A DNA stretch of 64,000 bases from contig CAUYLG010051109.1 of assembly GCA_963573385.1 (NCBI GenBank), positions 104,501 to 168,500 on the forward strand, read 5' to 3'. Made by a program: the position numbers and the translations under genes. Below the pieces are notes generated by a model. That model was given only the letters and a program-made list of their open reading frames with translations. It was not told the origin of the DNA and searched no databases. The stretch comes from Cacajao melanocephalus (Eukaryota > Chordata > Mammalia > Primates > Pitheciidae). Every line of letters begins with the position of its first letter. The stretch's first letter is position 1. This document shows positions 26,565 to 39,620 of this stretch, one piece after another.

Positions 26565-27073
26565 GAGTGGTTCTTCACATGGGTCAGTGGACCCCAGGGG
26601 TCTCTTCTGGGTGATGATCAAAATTCAAGGGGTCCATGAACTTGGATGGTAAAAAGCACATCTTCATTCTCACTATCCTATCCTCTGGCTGAAATGAAGC
26701 ATTTCTTTCCATTATATATAGGAACAAACCACAGTGACACTACCTGTGACTGTGTCACCAGTAGAAATCAGATATTTTCATGTTGCATTTTATTGTTGCT
26801 AATGTCTCAAAATATGATTCTGCTCATCACCACTGCAAAATTATAGTGATTATTGCACCTACTAGAGCTTGCAATAAAGGTGTTCCTTTAGTACTATGTA
26901 TGTATTTAATGCACGAATAAAGGTGCTCCTATATTACTATATATGCATTTGATTTAAAAAGTATTTCACTATAACTGATGTACTTTGGAATCCTATATGC
27001 CTTATGGTCTGCATTTATAAACATTCTGAGAAGTGCAAGACATCCATGGCACAAAGAAGGTTGAGAGACTGCC
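26565..27073. mobile_element. hAT-type DNA transposon remnant
   Basis: AATTCAAGGGGTCCATGAACTTGGATGG near one end and CCATGGCACAAAGAAGGTTGAGAG at the other resemble a mammalian hAT (Charlie-group) element; the family name is not assigned. Inside, AATAAAGGTG(T/C)TCC recurs at 26873 and 26916, a diverged 43-bp tandem duplication. Confidence 0.55.
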
Positions 27074-27644
27074 TTTGAGACTGACTCCCTTTATTTCTTT
27101 TAGTGTCCCTGCTAAGTTCCAGGGTATGTCCAAGGTCCAGCCCTCAGAGGCAGTGATCAGAGTGACAAGCAACCAGGGACCACGGGCAGCATGGGCCCGG
27201 GGGCTGCCAGGCACTGCGCTCGGGACGGCACACAGGCCAACTGTCCAATCTGGGTTTCTAGCTCCAGATCCAAAGACAGGATCGAGGTGGGGTTGCCAGT
27301 TACACTCTCACATTTAACTGAAAACAAAATGGAGTTCCAAGCTAGCAGACTAAAAGGTGGATTATTTATTTTTATATATGTATTTTTTTCCCCAACAACT
27401 AAATTCATATATATTTACTTCATCCTTTTGGAATACTTACGTAAAATGGAGGCTGAGAAATAAACCCTTTAGAAAAAAAGGCATGAAATTGTGTTGTTCT
27501 TCTGACTTCTTGTTTCTCCTGAGCAAACTTGGGGTCACCGTCCATTGGGAAAGACCCAACGTGTGGAAGGGGAAGAAAAGCACATTCATTAGGCCACTGT
27601 CTGTTGCAGCCCCTACACTAATTACTTTTCATGTAGCATTTATT

Positions 27645-27745
27645 TACCATCTCTTTCCCCACGCATGGAAACTGAGGCTAGAAGACATGACCTGGCTTGG
27701 CTCAAGTCACTCTCCCAATTTATTACTAAGTGCCCTGACTGCCAT
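27645..27745 (-). mobile_element. MIR fragment, antisense
   Basis: GCATGGAAACTGAGGCTAGAAGACATGACC and GGCTCAAGTCACTC are the reverse MIR core. Confidence 0.6.
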
Positions 27746-27802
27746 TTGATAATACACTGAGAGATGCCACAGACCTAACATTCATCTTTCCAAGCAATCC
27801 TG

Positions 27803-28095
27803 TTTTTACTTTTTGAGAGAGGTTCTCACTTTGTCACCCAGGATGGGGTAAAGTGGTGTGATCTCAACTCACTGCAGCTTTGACCTCCTGGCTTAAGCAA
27901 TCCTCCTGCCTCAGCCTCCCAAGCAGCTGGGACTACAGGCGCACGCCACCATGCCCAGCTAACTTCTGTATTTCTTGTAGAGATGGGGTTTTACCATATT
28001 GCCCAGGCTGGTCTTGTATTCCTGAGCTTAAGCTATCCACTGGCCTGAGCCTCCCAAAGTGCTAGGATCATAGGTGTGAGCCACTACCCCCAGCC
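27803..28095 (-). mobile_element. AluJ-type SINE, antisense
   Basis: Full two-arm structure read backwards: TTTTTGAGAGAGGTTCTCAC..., GCTGGGACTACAGGCGCACG, TTGCCCAGGCTGGTCTTG and GTGTGAGCCACTACCCCCAGCC. It is diverged from consensus. Confidence 0.95.
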
Positions 28096-29049
28096 TCTGG
28101 CCACTTTTTACAGTGAGGTACCACTGGAGAGACTACCCAACTGGAAACATTTTTCTCATTTCTATTTTCGCGTGATAGAGACTGACCCTGGGGGGTGGGC
28201 TGGGGAGGGTGAGGAGATTGTTAAATGAAAAGCTGCAGGCATAGTTCAAGTCTCTCTGAATCCACAGCTACATGCACAGCTTCAGAGCAATACAAAACAG
28301 GTAATTTAATTTCACAAAATGATCTTTCTACAGTTTGTTTTTTCCTCCTAGCCTATTAAAATGTACACACCACGAGTACAAAGTACAAGGTACTGCTCAG
28401 CTGTAATTTTACTTCTGCACATATTTAATGTGCTACTGGGATGAAACATTTCATGGTTCCTGTGCTTAGCAAATGAAATAAATCAATGTGTTAAGAGAAA
28501 GCGATTTTGTTCTTGCCGTTTGGGGAAAGTGCTCTTTACTTCTCTATTAACAAAAACTTAATGAACCATTTCACATTCAAAACCCCCTAGAAAGGTCATA
28601 ATGTCTATTTCTTAATTAAGTTTTTACAAGTCAAATAATGCTAATTTTCTTTTATATCTCCACACAGGCAGCAGCACTTAAAAAAAACTACTGAGAATAA
28701 ACAACGCCACAGAGTGAGGGCTATTTCAGTGAGTTAAATATAAGATGCTTGTAGGGCTTTATAAAGGAAGACAGAGAAAGCAAAATGACCTGGCCCAGAA
28801 TTTATTAAGTATAATCAAAGAAACAGGGTATTTGGGTTGCCATGGAATTTGGGCCAAAATAAAGTTTCTTGTATGGTGACGACTTGGAATTATGCTTCAA
28901 AACAGGAAGCATAATAATGCCGACCTGCTCTAAGAAACAGTGGTCACTCAGTATTTAAGTTCTTTTTCTTGGATTTATTTTAAATGTTTATGCTTAAACT
29001 TCCCAGCCTCTGTTAAACAGGCCTACGCTTTGTATGATACAGAAACAAG
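28096..29049. other. Unassigned intronic sequence
   Basis: No repeat is recognised over about 950 bases. The AT-rich, non-repetitive character is shared with the adjoining candidate enhancer. Confidence 0.4.
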
Positions 29050-29600
29050 TACTTGAAGCTCACTGCTGGTTCGTTCTTGGGCCAGTCTTATTTTTTTCAT
29101 CCTAATTGCAGCAGACAGCATCGGAGCTTTGTCAGCTTTACCTGTTCTGAATAGAAGCACTTTTGGCCCCCCTTGTCAAAGACGAGGGAAGAAAGCCTGC
29201 ACTCTGGTTGGCAGCAGTCCTGGATTCTCGCCCCCGGCCATACTGTGCAATCACGCTGTTTATTCCACTGTAACAATCAGACAGCAAGAGCAGAGCACCT
29301 GGTACTCCCCGGCCCGGGCCTTCCTTGGCAGCTGACGGGCAACCTCGCTGCCAGGTGGTCGCGCTTCAATTACATTAGCTAGCCATTCTAGGGTTAACGA
29401 GGACCCACTTTCTTCAGAGTGCCCCGGGAAAATCAGTTATTCATAAAAGACAGTATGCCTTTTGTTGATCATTGAACAATGTTGCTGAAAATCCATTAAA
29501 TTAAATTCTCTTTATTGGGCTGAATAATGCAATAGCAATAGCCCCAGCTAGAAGTTTGCATGTTTATTTACCAAATTTCTGAATAATTTATACATGGATC
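29050..29600. promoter_or_regulatory. Candidate enhancer with SOX palindrome and FOX-like site
   Basis: The region is repeat-free. It goes from a CpG-containing half (GACGAGG, CTCGCCCCCGGCC, CCCGGCCCGGGCC, GACGGGC, CCAGGTGGTCGCGC) to an AT-rich half. The AT-rich half holds CATTGAACAATG (29470-29481, inverted SOX half-sites), ATTAAATTAAATT and TGTTTATTTACC (29561-29572, FOX-like). The combination is typical of developmental enhancers; function is inferred. Confidence 0.4.
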
Positions 29601-30664
29601 CTGGCTCTTTTATTAGTTAGTGGCCAAATGCTTCTTCGGAATGGAGCAGTGTAGCTCTGCCTTCATCTTAACATGCACCAACACTCGCAAATAAAAAACA
29701 AACAAAAGCTGAATTTAATGGAGTGGTCAGAAAGGGAAATCTTATTTTAATTCAGAATTCACATCCCAATTTTCTTTTGCAAGAGGACTCTTACATATTT
29801 TGGCATGAATTTACAAAAGATGCTCTTTGGGAGCTGTTTCATATGCGCACCTTTTCCGTAACAGAAAATGAAAGAGGAGGGAACAAGTGGAAGGAAGTGC
29901 GACGCTGTTAATCTCTAAGTCAGGGAACTGCTGCCAATGTTTAGGTGGAAGGTGACCCAGACGAGGTTAGTCTGGGTGGACCTGTGGCTAGCCTGCAGCT
30001 GAAACAGACGAACAGCTAGAACGTCACCTTGCCTCCCCCAGGCCTCTGCAGCAGTGACCCCTGCGACGGCAGAGGCAGGTCAAGGCAGGATGGCAGCAGA
30101 AGCAAGCTCCCTCCCTTCAGTCGTCTGTCATCCTCTGCTTCTGTCCCTCAAGACCAGAGGGGGCTGCTGCAGCAGCTCTCCCTCTCTCCTCCTGGCTATG
30201 CTCTAGATTGCCCATGGCTGGGGCACTGGCCATCAGCCTCAGATATAGAGCTGCAGAGTTGACCTGTGCTGGGAAAGCTTTAAGTGGAAGCTATTTAAGA
30301 AAAACAAAGGTACGGAGGTATCATTGAGTCTTTTAAATACTGCTGTCCTGACGATGTAGTCTCAGCTGTTCTGGAGATCATTTTAAAACAGGATTTTTCT
30401 TTCTTTAATTTAGAGGCAGTGGCAACAGAAAGTGAAATTATCCTGAAGTGCAGACTATTTATTAAAAAGAACATAAGACAAGCAAAGAAAGAAATGTTAC
30501 TGGATTTCACTTTCATTTAAGAAAAAAAATTTTGCTGTTTTTCAGAAATGAAGAGCAGCTGAATAAATTTAGAGAAAAATGCATAAATATTAGTTGGTTT
30601 GCACATTCAAAGTAGTCTGTGAAAATATTTTTAGCAATTAGTGACAATGCAGCTGGAAGACAGA
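29601..30664. other. Unassigned intronic sequence
   Basis: No gene or clear repeat. 29980-30260 is GC-richer with poly-purine and poly-pyrimidine patches. Confidence 0.4.
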
Positions 30665-30875
30665 GGGCAGTGGCTAAGAGAGTGAGCACCAAGCCTGGGT
30701 GTGAATTCGCCTCTCACTTGCTGGCTGAGAGATCTTAGGCAAGTCATTCAGCTTCTGTGTTTTCACTTCCTTTCTTGCAAAATGGGACAACAACCCTATT
30801 TTCTAGTGATGATAATGTACACAGGAAATATTTAGCACATTTTACACATTATAAGAGCTCATTAAATTATGACTG
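30665..30875 (+). mobile_element. MIR SINE, nearly full length
   Basis: GGCAGTGGCTAAGAGAGTGAGC, TGGGTGTGAATTCGCCTCTC, GATCTTAGGCAAGTCATTCAGC, TTGCAAAATGGGACAAC and TAAGAGCTCATTAAATTATG occur in consensus order. Confidence 0.9.
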
Positions 30876-31149
30876 ATAGGTTGGCCAAGAGAGACTTGGT
30901 GGGAATGTTCTACACTTTCAGATACTATGAGGCATCTTCACTCAGCTCTCTGTCATCTTAGCCTAATTCAAGTCATGGGCATATACTCAGCTACTCTTGG
31001 TCCTTTAATGTAACCATCTCATTCATTTCCTTTGCAGTGAAATAGCAGAAACAAATTAAAACCAAAGAATAACTGTATTATATTGCTAATGAAATATCTA
31101 GAGCACAGATTACAATCAGACATTCAGATATAAATGTTTTAGTTTTGCT

Positions 31150-31470
31150 CCCTCATCATTTTCAATAAACGCTTTGGCTTTGGCTTGGCATTTATCTTCC
31201 TAAAGCAGACTGGTGTTTGGTCACAATGTAAGGTTCTAGTAACGTTATCTGTGAATTATAAGATCCACCTTGAACAAGGCTCCAGCACAAAGGTAATAGA
31301 TGTGCTGATGACAAGCGGACGCTCTTCCACTGCTGAAAAACAATGGCCGACACTTCTGTATGAACAGACAGAAGGCACATCAAAGGCAGCCTTTTACAGA
31401 GAAAAATTGTGTGATGCCCACTTTAATCTCTCTAAAAATCTATGCACGAACTGAACCCAATTTCATTTTT
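31150..31470. promoter_or_regulatory. Candidate conserved noncoding element
   Basis: This is unique sequence with CTTTGGCTTTGGCTTGGC, AACGTTATCTGTGAATTATAAG, AAACAATGGCCGACAC (a SOX-like ACAATGG core) and several retained CpGs. No repeat or splice-flanked exon is evident. The 89-codon plus frame crossing it has no recognisable domain. Confidence 0.28.
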
Positions 31471-32204
31471 CACATAAACACTAAGGCTTGATACAAGGAC
31501 ATCTTTTTTTTTTTTCCTGCTAAAAGATGAAGAGACAAAAGATATGCTAGTATAGCCTTTGAACTTTTTAAAGCTCTATCAATGGACCATGGTACTTAAC
31601 CACTGATACAAGGGCAGAGTTTTTACAATAGCTGCATTTAAAGCATTCTGACTAAAACCAGTCATTATTATAGATTAAAGAAAAGCATTGATATCCACAT
31701 TTTCCTTAAAGCTACATAGTTTTTATACTTTTAACCCTTTGATCAATTAACAAAGGTCTAAAATGGTAAGATTGTAATACCAGAAGGATTTGTAAAATTA
31801 CCATGGCATGGGGATATAATTTGCAGGGGATTGCATTCATTTCCTGGATAAGAAAGGATGCAGGAAAAGCATGTTTTTGGGTGGGGATGGGGGAAGCAGT
31901 CCTCCAGTGAATGGATGGCTTCGAACAGAGATAATCCAGATGGTGATTCTTCTGACACTGCATTATTTTCTGGGGGAATGGGGGAACTATGAAATGCTGT
32001 CTCCAGATGCGTCTTGATCTTCACTTTTTTCTCGTTGTATCTCTGGAGCCTTGGGTGTCTCATACCAAGTACCCCTCATTGTGAAGCTGGTGCTCCTTGT
32101 CTTTCATAGTTGCAACCACCTCAATCTTCCAGCATCCCTAACTTCCTTCTGCCTACAAGGATGCTGTGCAAGGCTTACCACATGACATCCTTGTAAGGTA
32201 GAGT
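31471..32204. other. Unassigned intronic sequence
   Basis: A 13-base T run at about 31505. The rest is non-repetitive, with no gene recognised. Confidence 0.4.
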
Positions 32205-32390
32205 CCAGCTCTGTGGTCAGACTGCCTGTGCTCCATGCCCACCATAAGCACTACAAAGCTCTTGACAAAGTCAGGTGACCTCTCTGGGCCTCAGTTTCCT
32301 CATGGCTAAATGGTGAACACAGTGGTACCCACATGAAATGCTTAATAGAGTGCACAACAAAAGCTAAGCCCTGAATAGCTGTTATCCGCT
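32205..32390 (+). mobile_element. MIR SINE
   Basis: TGTGGTCAGACTGCCTGTGC, AAAGTCAGGTGACCTCTCTGGGCCTCAGTTTCCTCATGG (in two blocks) and GAAATGCTTAATAGAGTGCAC follow the sense MIR order. Confidence 0.9.
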
Positions 32391-32523
32391 ATCTTTCACT
32401 CTCAGATCTGGAAGAAACCATGGAGGAATCTTGACTCCATCTCTCACAGCAGCGGCAATCCTTTCTTCCTAGTCCTTGGGCATCTGTGAATCCCTGCTAA
32501 GGGGGCTGCTTAATGCCTTAGGG

Positions 32524-32697
32524 CAGCAGCTCTCCTTTCTGGATGCGTGTGAGAATCACCTGGTGGTTAATCAGCACCAATGCCTGGTCCCCACTCTAAA
32601 CCAAGTTACCCAGAATCTCTGGGGTACGTGCTGGGCATCGGTCAATATTGGAACTCCTCATATGACTACATGTGCAGTCAGGGTTGGGAATCATGGT
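32524..32697 (+). mobile_element. MER5A-like hAT-Charlie MITE
   Basis: GTGTGAGAATCACCTGGTGG, ATGCCTGGTCCCCACTC, ACCCAGAATCTCTGGGGTACG and the inverted end GGTTGGGAATCATGG match the MER5A layout. The open frames at 32476-32942 arise from it. Confidence 0.75.
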
Positions 32698-32984
32698 TTA
32701 TGGCAATGCAACACACAAACTTCCTCTGGAATCCTCCCCTCTGTGCAGCGCCACAGAATGGGACAGCAGGACCTCCAGGGGCCTGCAAGCAAGAAATGTG
32801 TCAGATATGTGTCAAAAATGAATGCAAACTCACGGCTTGCATTTATTTTAATACAAAAATGTTGTATATGATTAACTATCAAGTGCTGCTGATGATCTGC
32901 AAAGGTATGCTATGCGTCTCCTGGGACTCACCTACACCCTAGCGCATCGCCTGGTTTCCCAATTTTGAGGAGCTCTTACTTATT

Positions 32985-33671
<687 letters not shown>

Positions 33672-33673
33672 TA

Positions 33674-34154
33674 CAGTAGTCAGTCCCGCCTTCCCCATGA
33701 TTTCCTTTTCCACAGTTTGCTACTTGCAGTCAAGCAAGGTCTGAAAATATTAAATGGAAAATTGCAGAAATAAACAATTCATGTTTTAAATTGCACACTG
33801 TTCTTTCCTTTTGTCCGGTGGGTCCATGCCATATGTGCTGCCTAATAGTCGCTTATAGGATCAATAGCTGCAGTATCACTACTGCTCTGTTGTGTGTGCT
33901 TGTGTTCAAGCAACTCTTATTTTACTTAATAATGTCCCCAAAGTGCAGAAGTAGTGATGCTGGCATACTGTTATAATTGTTTCATTTTATTATTGTTATT
34001 AATTTCTTATTTTGCCTAAATTAGAATGAAACTTTATAATAGGTATGTATGTATAGAAAAAACATAGAATATATAGGTTTTAGTACTACTTGAGGTTTCA
34101 GGTATCCACTGGGCATCTTGGAATGTAACCCCTGTGGATAAGGGGGAATTATTG
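33674..34154 (-). mobile_element. Tigger-family MITE (MER2-like), complete ends
   Basis: The left end is TA|CAGTAGTCAGTCCCGCCTTCC; the right end is GTGGATAAGGGGGAATTATTG|TA. The subterminal blocks CAGTTTGCTACTTGCAGTCAAGC and GGTTTCAGGTATCCACTGGGC match TcMar-Tigger elements. Length is 481 bases with TA duplications at both sides. It has no transposase frame. Confidence 0.85.
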
Positions 34155-34157
34155 TAA

Positions 34158-35328
34158 CTTGAGATGCTCGAATTTAACGTCTGACTATTCCATAAGTGCC
34201 CGAGTTTTGCAAGGAGATTTATGAAGATGGAAGCCTGCTACACCCGAAGTGCTGAATTTTGCATGGCAGAAGGGCAGATAATGGAATAAATATATTGGTC
34301 AGATGTTGGTTCTGAGTATGGGGGCCACTGAATGATATTTACTCTGTTCTTGGAACTGGAAGCTGAGGAGATCCTCCCCCCATAATCTAATCTGGGCATT
34401 GGTTCAACTTGTGGCCCTGACTAGTCCACGTCACTCAGAAAGGGGTGCTTCTTCAAACTCTTGTTTAAAAAATAAACCATAACAAAAAAAAGGCCAATCA
34501 ACCCACCCACCCCACTAGGCTATCCTCTCCACGGCGGCCTGCCAGGGATGGGTAAAGGAATCCACAGCGTAGCCTCTCAATAGTGCTTTCCTCTCACAGC
34601 ACCAAAGCACTTCTGATTCATGGTCAAACAGGTTCTTAGAAATTACATTTCCATGTAATTTTCATTATAAATAAATTTAATTGCCCAATGCCTTTACTAT
34701 TTTAAGGACCAGTATGCAAATAAGTACACTCTTAAAAAGAAAAACTGGCAAAATCCAGCAACTGCTTTGAAAGAAGCTGTAAGATTTGAACTCATAAGCA
34801 TTTTCTAAAAAGCTGGACTCAGAGCCAAAATTGATGCATTCTGCTAGCACTAAACAATGCACATTTGCTTTGGAAAAATCATTTTTTAAATGACTGAATT
34901 TACATACATAGTCCATTTTCTTCTTAGAGCTAAAGTATCATCTCTGTGCTGTGGCAACTTTTTTTTTCTTTTTCTTTTAAAATCCTCTTTAACAGGAGCT
35001 GTGCTTAGTAAAATTTCATATTCTTACTTAAGTACATGTTCTTTGCAGAAATCAAGACTGTAACCTCTTTGGATTGCTGAATGAATGTATATGTTTCTAG
35101 TTAGTAGGTATGGACTGTTAAAACACGAAAATTTGAGATAGCCCCCTCTCAACTTCCCCATTTTGAAGGTTTCACATAAAAACAAGTGAAAACCATTTAG
35201 AGAAATGAAAAAACAATTCTGAATGCATTTTAAATCAGTGAAACACATATGCCAGCAGATTATCAATCCTTCATTCTGAAAACCACATCATCTTACAGTG
35301 AAAGAGGTAAATTTTCAAACTATTCGAT
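34158..35328. other. Unassigned intronic sequence
   Basis: Mostly AT-rich and repeat-free. A perfect octamer ATGCAAAT lies at 34714-34721. No gene is recognised. Confidence 0.4.
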
Positions 35329-35380
35329 TGCCATTACTTTTAAAGGCAAAAACTGCAATTACTTTTGCACCAGTCTAAAT
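35329..35380 (+). mobile_element. MADE1 mariner MITE, right half
   Basis: GCCATTACTTTTAAAGGCAAAAACTGCAATTACTTTTGCACC (two blocks) matches the last ~50 of the 80 bases of MADE1, the Hsmar1-derived palindrome that gave rise to mir-548 genes. The left arm is absent, so a full hairpin cannot form. Confidence 0.9.
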
Positions 35381-38300
35381 AGGTTTTGAAACTAACAGGA
35401 AGGAGAAGAGAAGAATGATGAGGAAGAGGAAAGTGGCAGCCAATGCCAGAAAAAGAAATGACAGTACCTTGGGTCTGCAGGACTGCTGTGGAAAGCAAAT
35501 GCATTACTATGCCTAGATGACGCTGCACTGCTCAGCACTGCCCTGAGTAATACAAAGCTGACTTGTGTGGCTACAGGTATAATGCAGGGGGCAAACATTC
35601 CACTGGGCCCAGTGGTTCTGCATAAATGATAAAGTGAGTGACTTACTGGGTTGAACTAGTTCCTGCAGATTCAAAATGGTTTAGGGCTGTGACAGGGTAA
35701 GAATCCTGCATGCGTTCTCTGGAGTGACAAGTCACCGAGTCTCTTTGGCTGGCTGTGCCCAAACTCACACTTAGGAAATGTTCTAAGGCCAATTCCACTC
35801 TGGAACTCTCAGGCTGCCATAGTTGTGCTAAGCTTTAGTTTGATAGCCCATGTGTCATGAAGTCAAAACCCAGTTAAACTGATCTCTCAGCTGATTGGCA
35901 GAGAGAACATTTTAATTATCTTGCTTGCAGATTTTAACACAATTGCATATAAAGCAAAGATAATTTTTTTCCATTTGTGCTTTTTATTTCACTAAGATAA
36001 AAGTGGTGTGAGTCCCTTTTTTAGTGAGTTAATAAAGGAAGGGGGCTATCCATTGTCCAGCACCGGAAGGTGGTCAACTGTCTGACTTAGCGGCAGTATT
36101 AAGAATGTACTAACATGGCAAGTAATCCAAAAGTTTCCCGGGCAAAGACGTATTTCATTTGTTAATTGATTTTTAAAGGCTTTATCACTAAAACAGGATC
36201 GGAGACACCGCATACAATAAACAAAAATAACATTCACTACTGGGCATAATGCCCAGAGAAACCAGCTACACAAACACAATGCTAAAGGAAAAAGATGGTC
36301 CTGAAGACAGACCAAAATGGTTCAAGACGCAGAGAGCTCAACAGCAAGGGGCTCCAGAGAAGCTTCATAAACACAATCCTGGGCTCTGGCAGATGTACTG
36401 TCAAGGCAGCTAAACCCTCATCACAGCACCTGTGCACAGATTCCTCTGGTTAGTACACAAAGTTGGTTTTCACGCATTCTCTATGCTTTGTAATGCAAAA
36501 AATTTGGTTGAATTATATCAAATTGCCTTTTTTACTAGGTCAAACAATCAAATATCAACAATTTCATGCAATTCAACCCAATATAAAATAAGAAGCAGAG
36601 CTCATCTCACCATGTGTGTTTCTTTTCTTTTTTTTTTTCATCATCATGAAGCTGTTTCTCTGGGCACCTGTAGAGGGGATGAGGTAGGACACTCTCTTGC
36701 CTACTGGATTGGGCCCCATTGACAGTATCTGAGAATCCCTGCCCTGCATCAACAGTGTAGTCAGGGATGTGCCAGGTCCCCAACTACATGCAGGTCTATC
36801 AATGTTAGAGACGTGAAAGAAAAAAGGGGGCGTCATTCTTCCTTCCTTGTGCGCCAATTATTCTTCCAACTGTCAATCCCTTTTGCTTTTACCCTCATGG
36901 TAGTTAGTGTGAAGCAACCTTAACATTGATTTCCCAATGTGTCAACTATTTGTAACGGCTAGATGAGAACACAAATACAGTCCTCCTCCCTCCCCAGTTT
37001 GGATAGGGGTAGAAAAAAATTATTTTTGAAAAATGAATATTCAGATGTATTTTTCACGATTATAGGAATATGAGTTAACACTGTGATGAACAGAGCTGGA
37101 TACAACATGAATGCAGAACCCTATCATATTTCAAGATAGAAAGAAATTCCAGGACTTCAGAGTACTTGACAGGGTAGAGAGGAGTTTAATTTCAATATTA
37201 AGTAGGCTTTAAGAAAACGCACATGAACCGCAGGTTGTCTGGTTATTAAAAATCAGGATTAAGCTCCTGGTCTTAGTTGGTAATAAAAGTGTTAAGTAAA
37301 TGAATGTGGCTACTTTTATGCCATTTTCCATATAATATCAAATTTATCAGGTCTTTGAACAGATGCCAACAAAACACCTCTAAACCCAGACAGAATTTTA
37401 TAACACACTAATCACACTCATAATTAAACAGATAATGAAATTTTTTAAAAATGTACTACTTGAGTCTTACTATTTTCCAAGAAAAACAGTTGTTACTCCA
37501 TTACTTTAAAAAGAATCTATTCTACAAAATTTCCCAGGCAATTCTATGGAAAGAAATACTGGAAAACAGAAGTAGCACTTTTGACATTCAAGCATTTCCA
37601 GAACTTTGATTTCATAAGGAAAAACCTCAAAGTAAGAAGTATATTTTTACTTTACTGAAATAAAATATAGCTTTTAAAAAATGTTAATCTTTCCTCTTAC
37701 CGAAGGGAAAGACTATGAAAACTGGCCAGTGATTTCTTACTCAAAAAGTGACCAGACTTTGGGTTTATGAATATATATTGAAAAAAACAAAGTAAATCTG
37801 CCTTCAAGTTTAGACTTAACAGGAGTTTGGTGGGTCCATAATTAGCACCTCCCATGGCGGGCTTTCTAGAATCTCAACACAGAAAACCTGGAATGCACAT
37901 TTCATTCAACAACCTGAGGAGACAGAGAGCTTTTACAGGCAAAAACACATTATGAAGTTCATTAATTAAACAGTGCGGGTGGAGCAGATGGATGCTACCT
38001 ACGCTTGAATGACGCTAAATTGGGACAGAGGTTTGCAGTCCTTAATGAAGCTCCACAAAATGAATGATTACATAGTGATCACAAGTAAACAAACCTGAGA
38101 GAAGAGCTGGATTACAGGGCAACAAGTCCTGCAACATGGTAACAAGAAGACCAACATGCATGGAAGTACCTAGTACACAGAGCACCTTCGACATCATTCA
38201 ATCCCATACCAACCCCAGGGCTGAGGAAAGCTGTAAGAGTCTACAAAGAGTTAAATATGAAATAACAGTCAGTGGGGCAATAATATAAAGATGCCTGGCT

Positions 38301-39454
38301 GTGGAAATGAACAGAGCAGAAACCCTTTTGTCACATAAAATCCATTATTGAGAATGAGACACTCGTTTCCTTTTATCTTCACAGAAAAATAGATGCAAAA
38401 TGTCAGGTACTTGGGCTTTTTAAACTAAAAGGCTCAGCAAAAGCAGGCACCCAGCTAATGTGGGCATTAAGATTATTTCTCAATCATACTTTCCCCCTGT
38501 CACTAATTAATTCTTCACTTTTTCAGCTACTGTTAAGCCCTTAACTTTTTATTTATTGATTTATTTTATTAATTAGCTTGTGATGCACATGAACTTGCAT
38601 ATCTGCTCCAAAGATAACTTTTGAACTAATGGGGTAGAACAGAAAATCATTTTGATATTAAAAATCTCCTATAAGTATATGCTGTTGTCTGGAACATATT
38701 TCACTAGAATGACCTATTATGTCTTCCAACTTAGACAAGATATAATTTCATTAACAGTAATTGACAACTTTGGAACAAGAATGGCCCGAAGACAAGTGGT
38801 AGTTACACCTTACAGCAAGCTTTAGAGGTCAGCAGTAGTCAATGGGGATGCCCTGCTTTGCTGCCACAGCCATGACTGTGGATGCTCTGTATACCTTCAG
38901 ATGCTCTTATTTTCATCCTCACTCCTGGGCTTTGATTTTCTCTTTCTCATTACACATGACCTTCATGTAAGCTCTTTCAAATCTATTTTAGAAAGAGGTG
39001 GAATATAAATGGATTCCACATATACAAATAAATATCTTGCTAGCAAAAAACTGGAAAAATCACCGTGATGAAACTGTATCCTCAACTATTTATCAAGGGA
39101 AAAGCACACTGAGAGACATCAACTAGGTGCTTATTTTGGGATAGACTCTAAGTGGGATATGTCAGTAAGAATATTTAAACTTAATAGTTTCTCTGCTTTT
39201 TAATTTGTAAGGTACATGTATTCAGGTATGAGATATACACATAGTATCAAAATGGGAATACTTTCCATCCTAACTTACAATAATTTTGTTTTCATCTTTA
39301 TTCCATACAAACAAGGTTTAAAGGTTAGAATCCATTTGGTAACAATAACGAGAGAACAAGCTAAAATTAATTGGAATTGCTTCACTTTCTCAGAGCTATA
39401 TAATTTTGATGGTGCCCTATTCTTAGGTCAAAGTGCGCACACGTGAGAAACAGC
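35381..39454. other. 4-kb repeat-poor intronic block
   Basis: No Alu, L1 or other young repeat is recognised. The block contains AT-rich homeodomain-like clusters, for example TTTTAATTATCTTGC at about 35912, GTTCATTAATTAAACAG near 37960, and TCACTAATTAATTC with TATTTTATTAATTAGC near 38500-38575. No exon is supported. Confidence 0.45.
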
Positions 39455-39620
39455 CATAGTCAGGTTGGTCTGGGCTCTCATCCCAGCCCTGCCCTGGCTG
39501 TGGGCCCCAGGCCAAGACCCGGCTTCCTCGAGCTTCACTATCCCCATCTGTGGGTTAACACAGTCCCATTCTGCAAGGCTGTCACCAAGAGTGAGAATAA
39601 TGGTCCTTCTGGGTGCCTGT
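39455..39620 (+). mobile_element. MIR SINE
   Basis: GGTCTGGGCTCTCATCCCAGCCCTGCCC, GCTTCACTATCCCCATCTGTGGG and CTGTCACCAAGAGTGAGAATAATG follow MIR order. Confidence 0.7.

Noticed and set aside
27357..27749. 130-codon plus-strand open frame
   Set aside because: Aromatic/AT-driven translation ending in an antisense MIR. No conserved domain recognised.
32476..32942. Two overlapping plus-strand frames of 131 and 120 codons
   Set aside because: They overlap a MER5A-like MITE and have no splice sites matching RALGAPA2, which is on the other strand.
35329..35380. mir-548-like microRNA hairpin
   Set aside because: Only one half of the MADE1 palindrome is present, so the precursor stem cannot form.
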